Shown here one piece after another: positions 1-5,813 of a stretch of DNA of 9,061 bases. The stretch covers positions 1-9,061 of the forward strand of contig JASHYD010000655.1 in the NCBI GenBank assembly GCA_030043175.1, read 5' to 3'. Numbering within the stretch: position 1 is the stretch's first letter; each line of letters begins with the position of its first letter. Source of the DNA: Xanthobacteraceae bacterium. GTDB taxonomy: Bacteria; Pseudomonadota; Alphaproteobacteria; Rhizobiales; Xanthobacteraceae. A model generated the notes under the pieces. It saw only the letters and a list, made by a program, of their open reading frames with translations. It searched no databases and was not told where the DNA came from. Made by a program: the position numbers and the translations under genes.

Positions 1-154
1 CGGCGCAGCCGAGCGACATATTGCCGAGATGCATCAGGTGCCAGTCATTGGCCGAACCGTTGTCGGAATTGTACTGGCACATCGGCGACACCACGACGCG
101 GTTGGCAAGCGTGAGCCCACGCAGGGTGATCGGAGAGAAAAGAACGCTGACCAT
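1..154 (-). CDS. Old Yellow Enzyme family NADH:flavin oxidoreductase, N-terminal fragment (runs off window)
   Basis: This is the first 51 codons of a minus-strand gene whose remainder lies beyond base 1. The translation begins MVSVLFSPITLRGLTLANRV and continues VVSPMCQYNSDNG, then WHLMHLG. This is the start of the FMN-binding TIM barrel of Old Yellow Enzyme proteins of the YqjM/NamA/xenobiotic-reductase type. The Cys of SPMCQY (residue 25) sits where that subgroup has its flavin-tuning cysteine. Family members reduce activated C=C bonds of enones, or nitro compounds, with NAD(P)H in the cytosol. The ATG at 154-152 has a good ribosome binding site (GAGG followed by TAAGATCT). The gene lies 30 bp after the decayed oxidoreductase and probably belonged to the same transcription unit as the FAD monooxygenase upstream. 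Substrate and intactness of the rest cannot be judged here. Confidence 0.9.
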   Translation of the reverse strand, partial: MVSVLFSPITLRGLTLANRVVVSPMCQYNSDNGSANDWHLMHLGNMSLGCA

Positions 155-184
155 AGATCTTACCTCGGTGTGAGCTTTTCGAAT

Positions 185-915
185 TCAGAGTGGATGCGTC
201 GCAGATTCTGCGCGAATTCGGATCGCGGTGATGACAAGGATCGGCCGGCAGACCGAAGCGGAATTTCTGGTGATTTCGCAAGCCGTATCGCTCATCGCCT
301 GGTGAAAGCCAGCGATGCTGAGGGCGCGCAACAAACGGCCGAGGAGATCGTGTGCCCTCGGGTGTTGCCGGCAACGTAGTCGCCCATCGTTGCGGTTTCG
401 GTTGCCACGTCTGTGGCACAGACGCAGATCGCCCTCGCATCAGCGACGGCCGTCCCGTCGGGACGTCTTTTACTGCTCACACTGTCGTATAGGCGCCAGT
501 AACGCTCATACATGAGTGCGCGTTCGACTGTTGTGCCCGGCACCCACTGCGCGTGTCCAATACCGCCGTTAAATCGCCGCTGGGCACACACCGGAAAGCC
601 ATTTCGGCCCCTTACTGCACGTCCGGCGGCGCCCTCCGTGGGCCCGTCTGCGTCCGTGACGACTTTTTCGAGACAGGCGAGCTGCTCCAGCACCATCATT
701 TCGGTCACTGAATCAGCTCCTGAGCCGCCCATCTCCGTGCGGGGCTTGAGCTCGACCATGCCCATCGTCCGTAATGCAATAACGGCTTCGTGCGAAAGCG
801 TGCCGGGCTCCTCGCTCTTAGCGCCGCAAGCTCGCAGAACCGGAGCGATTTTATCGACGTCATCGAGCAGCGCCTCTCTCTTTTGCTTTCGATCACTTGG
901 AAATGCGTCGCCCAT
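185..915 (-). pseudogene. Decayed acyl-CoA dehydrogenase-fold oxidoreductase (possibly a class D flavin monooxygenase)
   Basis: The N-terminus reads as the helical domain of the acyl-CoA dehydrogenase superfamily: IAPVLRACGAKSEE, then LSHEAVIALRTMGM, ELKPRTEMGGSGAD and a VLEQLA helix (about residues 20-84). The central beta-barrel domain that should follow is missing. The sequence passes through unrecognisable codons to SSKRRPDGTAVADARA and TDVATETATMGDYVAG, which resemble the C-terminal helical bundle. At about 357 a frameshift occurs. The true C-terminus (HDLLGRLLRALSIAGFHQAM, then SDTACE) continues in another frame to a stop at 187-185. The total of about 240 codons compares with roughly 380-400 for the family. 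The chosen ATG at 915 has a GGGGAGG site 4 bases upstream. An alternative ATG at 984 has GGGAGAG upstream and overlaps the preceding stop as ATGA, but it adds 23 residues unlike the family. A functional product is unlikely. Confidence 0.75.
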
Positions 916-980
916 CTTACCTCCCCAACCTTGACTTGTCAGCGTCTGGCTTTTTGCGCCTCTTGGCCCTGAGCGCGAAT

Positions 981-2753
981 TCATGTTCTCTCCCGCTGCT
1001 GCACATTTGCTGGCGAGTCCACTTGAAGCCTGAGCACGCGGCTAAGAATTAACCTAGGATCGTGCGCGCTGTTGGAACGCCAGGCCACAACCTGGTCGGG
1101 TCTCACCAAGACAAGATCCGCGCCGTAAATGTCGCGAATACCATCTGGTGGAAGATCGAGGACTTTAAGGTCAACGCCAGCTTCGGCAGCCGCCTCGATA
1201 AGACCGTTAGTCTCCTCTCCGGTCGAGAATCTTAACAACGTCCATTCAAAACCGAAGCAATCGTACAGCGATGTATCATGAGAGAGCCACGCATGCGGTG
1301 CGCGGCCGCCCGGCTTGGCGCAAGCCACATACACATTGGCCTCATCGCATGGCGGCGTAGTGCCGTCATCAATGATGATGGGTGATCCATCATAACGGCC
1401 ACCGAATGTAATGCCCGGGATATCGAATTCAGCTTTGCCATGAGCGGCGAGATATTCGCCGGCTTCGCGACGCGCTCTCTTGCCTTCAGCAGTGTCGTCC
1501 TCGATTTCAGGAACGGGCCTGAAGTTGCCGATCGAGTCGGCAAATGCTCTTGCGAATCGTGTATTGCGATTCGCGATCGGTTGGCGCTCCGCTTCGTATG
1601 TATCGAGGAGACCAGCACTTGCCTGACCCCGAACGACGCTGGCAAGCTTCCAGCCCAGATTGACGGCATCTTCCACCGCCGTGTTGTACCCGAGCCCCCC
1701 TGTGGGAGTGAACAGATGCGCGGCGTCTCCGGCAATGAACACACGTCCCCGCTGAAAGCGTTCGGCGACCAGGGCAAAGCCGGCCGTCCATGTCCCCCGC
1801 GATAAGATTTCGAGGTCGATTTGAGCCCCTACGGCCGCACGAAACATCGCGGCTGCGTGATCGTCCGTGATCTCGTCTTCCTTCTCGTGGGGTCGCAATT
1901 GGGTATGGAACGCAAACTCACCCTTGCCGTCCACTGCCGCCATAAAGGCGCGGCGCTCGCGATTAAAGGTGACGTTCATCCAAGCGGGAGGGTGTGGGAC
2001 GATGCTATAGAAATCGGGCGCACGCAGGTAAATGGCATGCATGCGACCACCAAAAAAATCTCGCACGATCTCGTGATCTCCCAGATATCCGAATCCAAGT
2101 GCCTGACGGACCGTGCTACGCGGTCCATCAGCGCCGACGAGATAGCATGCCTCTATGGTGAACGTCCGTCCGTCCGCAACACGCTCAATCTGCGCCCGAA
2201 TTCCGCGTGTGTGCTCGGAAAAGCGAACCAGCTGACATCCAAAGTTGATCGAAATGCCTGGAAGCTTCTCGGCATGCCGGCGCAATACTTGCTCAACGAA
2301 CTTTTGCGAAACCCGGTGCGGAAATTCGGCGGCGCTCGATGAACCGGATAAGCGCTTGACGCGCTCGACGGCTTCACCTGACGACGGCATCGAGAAACGC
2401 GCCAATTCATGGCGCGCATAGCGGGTGAAATAAGCAACATCCGTGGGAAAATGAGTGGGCAGGCCCAGCGATCGTATTTCGTGCGCGAAGCCAAGGCGCC
2501 GAAAGTGCTCCATTGTCCGAGCCTGCGTCGCATTGGCCTGAGGATTGAAGGCGGTACTCGGCGCTTGATCAACCAGAACGGTACTGACGCGACGCCGACC
2601 GAGTTCATTCGCTAGCATCAGCCCGCAGGGGCCGCCGCCGACGATCAGCACGGAACAGTTGTTCGGAGGAGCCTCAACCAATGCGTTGCTCGTAATGCTG
2701 CGTCGGGACCCGAATGGGCTCGCTGACCTCTCCTGCTCGCCATGGGCAAGCAA
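981..2753 (-). CDS. FAD-dependent aromatic monooxygenase (class A, PheA/TfdB/MhpA-like)
   Basis: This protein of 590 residues has the p-hydroxybenzoate hydroxylase fold. The Rossmann motif for the FAD ADP part is VGGGPCGLMLANELG (38-52). The GADGPRSTVRQALG motif (207-220) contacts FAD and NAD(P)H. The FAD ribityl-binding segment is VFIAGDAAHLFTPTGGLGYN (338-357), followed by NLGWKL. The C-terminal 130 residues resemble the thioredoxin-like domain of phenol-type hydroxylases and end with LVLVRPDQVVAWR (547-559). Such enzymes hydroxylate phenols or related rings with NAD(P)H and O2 in the cytosol. The length is normal and all key motifs are present, so it looks functional. The frame opens only with TTG at 2753, after an in-frame stop, and no clear ribosome binding site precedes it. 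The out-of-frame ATG at 2743 is a dead end, so the true start may be another non-ATG codon nearer VLIVGGG. It is the first gene of the minus-strand flavoenzyme unit. The substrate is unknown. Confidence 0.92.
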   Translation of the reverse strand: MLAHGEQERSASPFGSRRSITSNALVEAPPNNCSVLIVGGGPCGLMLANELGRRRVSTVLVDQAPSTAFNPQANATQARTMEHFRRLGFAHEIRSLGLPTHFPTDVAYFTRYARHELARFSMPSSGEAVERVKRLSGSSSAAEFPHRVSQKFVEQVLRRHAEKLPGISINFGCQLVRFSEHTRGIRAQIERVADGRTFTIEACYLVGADGPRSTVRQALGFGYLGDHEIVRDFFGGRMHAIYLRAPDFYSIVPHPPAWMNVTFNRERRAFMAAVDGKGEFAFHTQLRPHEKEDEITDDHAAAMFRAAVGAQIDLEILSRGTWTAGFALVAERFQRGRVFIAGDAAHLFTPTGGLGYNTAVEDAVNLGWKLASVVRGQASAGLLDTYEAERQPIANRNTRFARAFADSIGNFRPVPEIEDDTAEGKRARREAGEYLAAHGKAEFDIPGITFGGRYDGSPIIIDDGTTPPCDEANVYVACAKPGGRAPHAWLSHDTSLYDCFGFEWTLLRFSTGEETNGLIEAAAEAGVDLKVLDLPPDGIRDIYGADLVLVRPDQVVAWRSNSAHDPRLILSRVLRLQVDSPANVQQRERT

Positions 2754-2759
2754 CTTGCC
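2745..2759. repeat. Inverted repeat spanning the TTG start of the FAD monooxygenase
   Basis: GGCAAG and CTTGCC form a perfect 6-bp inverted repeat around CAA. On the minus strand the middle bases are the TTG used as the first possible start codon. It could be a second operator half or an mRNA hairpin covering the start. It may also be fortuitous. Confidence 0.3.
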
Positions 2760-2760
2760 G

Positions 2761-2778
2761 AGTTCACGCTATTGAACT
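2761..2778. promoter_or_regulatory. Inverted repeat in divergent promoter region, possible operator
   Basis: AGTTCA and TGAACT form a perfect 6-bp inverted repeat around a 6-base spacer (CGCTAT). It lies between the divergent FAD monooxygenase and luciferase-like genes. It is just downstream of the likely minus-strand initiation point and overlaps a possible plus-strand -35. A dimeric repressor or activator bound here could control both genes. No regulator gene is adjacent in the window, so the binding protein is unknown. Confidence 0.35.
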
Positions 2779-2801
2779 TGCGTGCAATATGAAACTAAAA
2801 C
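2772..2801 (+). promoter_or_regulatory. Weak candidate promoter for the luciferase-like gene
   Basis: TTGAAC (2772-2777) and TAAAAC (2796-2801) are separated by 18 bases and would start transcription near 2808, some 50 bases before the ATG at 2862. The -35 overlaps the AGTTCA/TGAACT palindrome. Both boxes deviate from consensus. Confidence 0.25.
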
Positions 2802-2817
2802 GCTTGCCTGGTGTCAA
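2789..2817 (-). promoter_or_regulatory. Candidate sigma-70-type promoter for the minus-strand monooxygenase unit
   Basis: On the minus strand a perfect TTGACA (2817-2812) is followed after 17 bases by TTTCAT (2794-2789), a weak -10 element. Initiation would fall near 2782, about 30 bases before the TTG start at 2753. The -35 match and spacing are good and the -10 is poor, which could fit an activated promoter. Confidence 0.45.
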
Positions 2818-2861
2818 GTCGTGCGATCACGCCCTAGCCCAGCTGAGGGAATCCGCCGTCG

Positions 2862-3827
2862 ATGATCAAACCGTGGCTATTTGAATCTGTGCCGGAACTC
2901 GGCACCCCAAATATCGAGCCGAACCCAGACCATGTGGCAAAGCTGTTCGCGCGCTATTTTGACCTATGGGTCCGTGACGAAACACTTGGCTTCGAAGGAA
3001 TATTCTTCAGCGAGCACCATTTTGGCCGCTCCTACTCGCCCTCGCCCAACCTCCTGATCGCTGCGCTCGCGCCGCGGACGACAAGACTTCGTCTCGGCGT
3101 CATGGGTCTTGTCCCGGCCTACTACCACCCGGTACGGGTTATCGAGGAAATCGGCATGCTCGATCACATAACCGGAGGGCGCTTGGAAATCGGCACGGCC
3201 ATTGGCGTGCGGCAGGAGCTTGCCCGTCTGAACATAACTATGCACGAAGCGCGCGAGCGAAATGAGGAGGTCCTCACCGTTATAGACGCCGCCCTCGCTG
3301 ATCGTGTGGTTTCCTATCGCGGCAAATATTTCTCGTTTGACAATCTACGGCCGCTGCCAAGGACGCTGCAGAAACCGATCTCCCCCGCGATGGACGACCG
3401 TCGTCAGCGCAGACTCCGCGCGTCGCGCCGCTCGGCGCCGCATCAACATCAGCACGGGTTTCATGCAGGCCCTGAGTACTTTGCGCTTCGCCGGCGGGTG
3501 ACTTTGGCGGCGACCCTCGATCAAGCCGTGTTGTATGCTCAAGGAGTGGAGGATCGCCTGAAGAGCTTTGTGGCGGAGGACGAACGCCTGACTGCGCACG
3601 TGCCAGACGCCCCGGCCGGGGGGTTCGAGCTCAGTCAAGACGAATTCATCACCGGCACCCCCAAGGAAGTCGCACGCACCATCATCGAGCAGTGCACAGC
3701 GGTCGGTGCAGGCCATTTTTTAACAGTGCTCAATTGGAGCGCACCGATAGACGAGGTTGTACAAGCGCATGAGTTGTTCGGCAGCGAGGCAATTCCGTTG
3801 TTGCCGACAGCTTCGGTATCGGCCTAG
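2862..3827 (+). CDS. Luciferase-like flavin monooxygenase with a frame-scrambled central segment
   Basis: This protein of 321 residues is clearly of the bacterial luciferase-like TIM-barrel family. It carries GFEGIFFSEHHFG (43-55), LRLGVMGLVPAYYHPVRVIE (76-95), ITGGRLEIGTAIG (103-115) and a C-terminal FITGTPKEVARTIIEQ segment (262-277). Relatives oxidise substrates with reduced FMN supplied by a partner reductase. Residues about 175-201 are abnormal, a low-complexity run ending HQHQH. The same DNA read one frame over gives WTTVVSADSARRAARR and ISTGFM, which is what the family has at that place. The normal frame resumes at GPEYFALRRRV (203-213). A frameshift near 3384 and a compensating deletion near 3465 therefore keep the gene open but replace and shorten a core strand. 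The protein is probably impaired. The ATG at 2862 is preceded by GAGGGA about 11 bases upstream, which is rather distant. Confidence 0.85.
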   Translation: MIKPWLFESVPELGTPNIEPNPDHVAKLFARYFDLWVRDETLGFEGIFFSEHHFGRSYSPSPNLLIAALAPRTTRLRLGVMGLVPAYYHPVRVIEEIGMLDHITGGRLEIGTAIGVRQELARLNITMHEARERNEEVLTVIDAALADRVVSYRGKYFSFDNLRPLPRTLQKPISPAMDDRRQRRLRASRRSAPHQHQHGFHAGPEYFALRRRVTLAATLDQAVLYAQGVEDRLKSFVAEDERLTAHVPDAPAGGFELSQDEFITGTPKEVARTIIEQCTAVGAGHFLTVLNWSAPIDEVVQAHELFGSEAIPLLPTASVSA

Positions 3828-4012
3828 CCAGTCGGAAGGGCTTGCTATGTAAGTTCAACACCGTAATTAGGGCCTGGGAAGCAGAAATCTCGAGACTTTA
3901 AGGGGTTTGCGCTCCGCCAGACCACCGCCGGGAAGCATCGGGGATGAACGGCCGCACCAAGACCTGATCCGTCGAGGCGCGGCCTAACCATGAACCTGAT
4001 GAGACAAGTTCA

Positions 4013-4330
4013 ATGGCTGATCCCAAGCCTAGCATTTTCAATATCGAGAACCTGAACCAACTCGGCGCGCGTCTGTTCGACCATGCCGAGACCCTCGCCG
4101 GCGATGGCTCGCCGCACGAGATCGAGCAGATCCTGGCCGACATCCGACTGGCGGCCAACGCGACCGACAAACTCGCAAGCCTGCGCTTCCGGGTGAGCGA
4201 GATCGCCTCCGACGCTACGACACCGCCGGCGACCCGGCGCGACCCGCTCAGCGCCCTCGATGACGCGCAGGCCGAACCGTCGGCCGATTGGCCGGAAAGC
4301 TTCTCGCGCTCCTCGCACCACAGCTCATAA
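4013..4330 (+). CDS. Hypothetical protein, 105 residues
   Basis: I do not recognise a named family. The protein is soluble, with no membrane segment or signal peptide. Residues about 8-70 look helical (IENLNQLGARLFDHAETLAG, then EIEQILADIRLAANATDKLA and SLRFRVSEIA). The last 35 residues are Pro/Ser/Ala-rich and probably disordered. The plus-strand reading is preferred over the long opposite-strand frame because the composition is ordinary and acidic-amphipathic, whereas the antisense product is Ser/Arg/Ala-rich. The ATG at 4013 has only a weak purine tract upstream (GATGAGA). The next gene starts 9 bp after the stop, so the two are probably cotranscribed. Confidence 0.6.
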   Translation: MADPKPSIFNIENLNQLGARLFDHAETLAGDGSPHEIEQILADIRLAANATDKLASLRFRVSEIASDATTPPATRRDPLSALDDAQAEPSADWPESFSRSSHHSS

Positions 4331-4339
4331 GGCGCGGCG

Positions 4340-4483
4340 ATGACGAACAATGCTCTGTTCTGGGCGGGCGCTAGCATGGCGGCGCTCATGCTCACGATCG
4401 TGGGGACTGCCGAGCTGATCATCGCCTTCCTCGAATGGCGCGAGGCCCGACGGCGGTTCAAAACCCGCCGCGCCATCGACTGA
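4340..4483 (+). CDS. Small single-span membrane protein, 47 residues
   Basis: The product starts MTNNALFWAGASMAALML. One strongly hydrophobic segment (about residues 5-31, through TIVGTAELIIAFLEW) is followed by a basic tail (REARRRFKTRRAID). By the positive-inside rule this suggests an inner-membrane protein with a cytoplasmic C-terminus. AAGG lies at 4329-4332, and the ATG begins 9 bp after the upstream stop, consistent with an operon with the 105-residue protein. A stable hairpin begins 8 bp after its stop. The function is unknown. It is short enough to be missed by automatic gene callers, and the clean hydrophobic-then-basic layout supports it being real. Confidence 0.6.
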   Translation: MTNNALFWAGASMAALMLTIVGTAELIIAFLEWREARRRFKTRRAID

Positions 4484-4491
4484 TCAACCGG

Positions 4492-4509
4492 GGCGCCCTA
4501 CGGGGCGCC
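4492..4509 (+). terminator. GC hairpin with UACG tetraloop after the small operon
   Basis: GGCGCCC (4492-4498) and GGGCGCC (4503-4509) form a 7-bp all-GC stem closed by C(UACG)G, an exceptionally stable loop type. It stands 8 bp past the stop of the membrane protein. There is no U tract, so it is not a canonical intrinsic terminator. It may act as a 3'-end stabiliser or processing barrier. Confidence 0.4.
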
Positions 4510-4646
4510 TCAAGGCCGGCCTCTACGAGGAGGCCCGCGCCGATCTCGACGAGATCATTAGGGCCGTTCTCACCCCTGACAGCGTATTCGAGGCCAGAGC
4601 GAGGCGCAGCCGGTTCAAGATCGTCCGCAACGAAGATGCGGGCTGA
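4509..4646 (+). pseudogene. Orphan coding remnant without a start codon
   Basis: One plus-strand frame reads as a plausible protein C-terminus: LKAGLYEEARADLDEIIRAV, then LTPDSVFEARARRSRF and KIVRNEDAG, with a TGA at 4644-4646. Traced upstream, the frame passes through the hairpin and the membrane-protein gene to a TGA without meeting any ATG, GTG or TTG. It is therefore probably a 5'-truncated gene. I do not recognise the family. The charge pattern suggests a helical, DNA-binding or antitoxin-sized protein, but that is only a guess. Chance coding-like composition in GC-rich DNA is the alternative. Confidence 0.35.
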
Positions 4647-4740
4647 CGACCCAAGGGGACCATTTCTGGCACAACGGCGAACCCGGCCAAATACGACCGG
4701 TTCGGTAAGCGCCGCGAGCCGGCGAAGACGGCAAGCGCGG

Positions 4741-4956
4741 TTATTCCGGTTTGCGGAGGGCCGCTTCCAGCAAGCGAGCGGGGTCACGCTCGCCAAGTCT
4801 TGCCGCTGCAACAATTCGTCCGGCGATCACTTCACGCGCCACTTCGGGCTGATCGGTGTCGCCTAGCTTTTCGCAGGCAGCGTCTAATACATCACCCATC
4901 GCGGCAATTGTCTCAGGGTCGAACGCTCCAGGTTGCGCAAGAGTACGAAAAGGCAT
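4741..4956 (-). CDS. Small conserved-type hypothetical protein, 71 residues
   Basis: The sequence starts MPFRTLAQPGAFDPETIAAM and continues with helices LDAACEKLG and EVAREVIAGRIVAAARLG, ending ERDPARLLEAALRKPE. It reads like the small all-helical cytosolic proteins common in rhizobial and related genomes. Residues about 11-48 and 56-68 should form two or three helices. I know no assigned function. The ATG at 4956 follows GGAAGGGG at a workable distance (about 10 bases). An in-frame TTG at 4986 would add 10 residues but lacks a clear ribosome binding site. The gene is convergent with the orphan remnant, and its upstream side faces the AT-rich repeat block, which could hold its promoter. Confidence 0.65.
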   Translation of the reverse strand: MPFRTLAQPGAFDPETIAAMGDVLDAACEKLGDTDQPEVAREVIAGRIVAAARLGERDPARLLEAALRKPE

Positions 4957-5059
4957 GGGGCCGGCACCCCTTCCAAATAGCGACAAGCCTTGCGTACCGG
5001 AAGCTAGTTGCTGATGACCATTAAATTTGTAGTAATGTTTAAGTATTATCGTAGCTATT

Positions 5060-5101
5060 TTCTATCTTAGATAGAATTATTCTAGTATAGATAGAATTAT
5101 T
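5060..5101. repeat. Nested palindromes and a 14-bp direct repeat, 20-bp period
   Basis: TAGATAGAATTATT occurs at 5068-5081 and again exactly at 5088-5101. The first copy is embedded in two overlapping palindromes: TTCTATC-TTA-GATAGAA (5060-5076) and TAGAAT-T-ATTCTA (5072-5084). The 20-bp period is about two helical turns, as expected for protein-binding sites on one DNA face. Confidence 0.7.
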
Positions 5102-5105
5102 TAGA

Positions 5106-5215
5106 CGTCACAGGCGATATATTGGTTGTGATATAACGTGTTGTCTTTGCAAATCAAGATCGTCATGGGCGATATATTTGCTGAGATATAACGTGTTGTC
5201 TTTACAACACATTGA
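5106..5215. repeat. Two tandem 55-bp imperfect direct repeats
   Basis: Unit 1 (5106-5160) and unit 2 (5161-5215) are adjacent. Both begin CGTCA, share GGCGATATATT, and share a perfect 19-bp core GATATAACGTGTTGTCTTT (5130-5148 and 5185-5203). The last 10 or so bases diverge. Each unit holds two GATATA motifs 14 bp apart. In unit 2 only, GTGTTGT-CTTT-ACAACAC (5193-5210) makes a perfect 7-bp hairpin. The second unit abuts the TTGACA of a possible promoter, so an activator or repressor array is likely. Iteron-like origin sites are a less likely alternative, since no replication gene is in view. Confidence 0.8.
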
Positions 5216-5241
5216 CAACTTTAGACGGCGGCCGCTTTTAT
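5212..5241 (+). promoter_or_regulatory. Candidate sigma-70-type promoter for the winged-helix-like gene
   Basis: TTGACA (5212-5217) is followed after 18 bases by TTTTAT (5236-5241). Transcription would start near 5248, giving a leader of about 120 bases to the ATG at 5368. The 55-bp repeat cores would then centre near -55 and -110, typical positions for activator binding. Confidence 0.4.
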
Positions 5242-5367
5242 TTGCCAGGTACCGCAGTTTACAAGATTGGGATGCGGCTTCGACCTCCACGTAAACAGGG
5301 CTTGAGGTCGGAGCCGCGACTGGCTTTCTCACGACATTCCCGCGCTGTGGTCTCACCGGGGGCACAA

Positions 5368-5661
5368 ATGGCGGTGAACTCTCAAAGACGTCGTCTCAGC
5401 TCGAAAGCACGTCGGACGCTAGAGTTGCTCGTCGAGCAGCAGGGCAGCACCGAAGCTTACCTCGGTGCGTACCTCGGTTTTACAGATCGAATGCTTTTCC
5501 TTCTGGCTCAGGCTGGGCTGATCACCATACGACATGAGATCATCAACACTGGTGCCGAGCCGATCGATATCGGCCGGGTTAGCATTACGGACGCTGGACG
5601 GCGGGCACTCGAAGACGCGACCGGGCGTAGGCCATCGCCGCGCTTGCAGCCTGGTCAGTAG
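5368..5661 (+). CDS. Small winged-helix-like hypothetical protein, 97 residues
   Basis: The core reads RRTLELLVEQQGSTEAYLGA (residues 15-34), then GFTDRMLFLLAQAGLITIRH (37-56), and closes with VSITDAGRRALED (71-83). A helix-turn-helix followed by a strand pair and the ITDAGRRAL ending is the usual layout of winged-helix DNA-binding or single-domain PadR/MarR-like proteins. No enzymatic motif is present. The ATG at 5368 follows a GGGGG tract and starts where the protein-like sequence begins. The same frame is open upstream to 5212, but that part is Arg/Pro-rich and unlike the family. The gene is the only one downstream of the tandem 55-bp repeats, so autoregulation through them is a reasonable hypothesis. 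The function is not established. Confidence 0.7.
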   Translation: MAVNSQRRRLSSKARRTLELLVEQQGSTEAYLGAYLGFTDRMLFLLAQAGLITIRHEIINTGAEPIDIGRVSITDAGRRALEDATGRRPSPRLQPGQ

Positions 5662-5813
5662 CTTTTCCGGCCCCCCCGGCGATGGCGACACAGCGGCCTT
5701 TAGAAGCTATCGCTGAGAGGCTAAAGCCGAGATACGCGGGAGCGGCCGGCAAGGACCCATCGGCCCGAGGGGACCAAGGGCCAGCCGCGAGGGCCAGGGG
5801 AGCGGCTGCACAC

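Larger units (their letters stand above)
4957..5367. other. AT-rich intergenic block with repeats and a promoter-like site
   Basis: No gene is seen between the divergent 71-residue protein (minus) and the winged-helix-like protein (plus). From about 5024 to 5215 the DNA is much more AT-rich than the surroundings and carries the palindromes and direct repeats listed separately. Bases 5242-5367 return to high GC, form the likely leader of the plus-strand gene, and show nothing else I can support. The plus frame is open from TTG at 5212, but residues before the ATG at 5368 look unlike the rest of the protein. Confidence 0.6.

Noticed and set aside
45..440. Minus-strand frame of 131 codons over the decayed oxidoreductase and the Old Yellow Enzyme start
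   Set aside because: It is in a different frame from both recognisable proteins and is rich in Pro/Arg/His/Ser.
1821..2342. Plus-strand frame of 173 codons inside the FAD monooxygenase
   Set aside because: Shadow of the opposite strand; the monooxygenase has complete motifs across this part.
3898..4476. Minus-strand frame of 192 codons opposite the 105-residue protein
   Set aside because: Ser/Arg/Ala-rich composition typical of antisense GC-rich DNA; it overlaps both small plus-strand genes, which read better.
5060..5215. AT-rich repeats as a CRISPR array or a plasmid origin
   Set aside because: There are only two units each and no spacer pattern; no cas or replication-initiator gene is in the window.
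5782..5808. Inverted repeat CAGCCGC/GCGGCTG between the convergent winged-helix-like and kinase genes, as a terminator
   Set aside because: The 13-base loop is long and there is no U tract on either strand; it is too weak to call.
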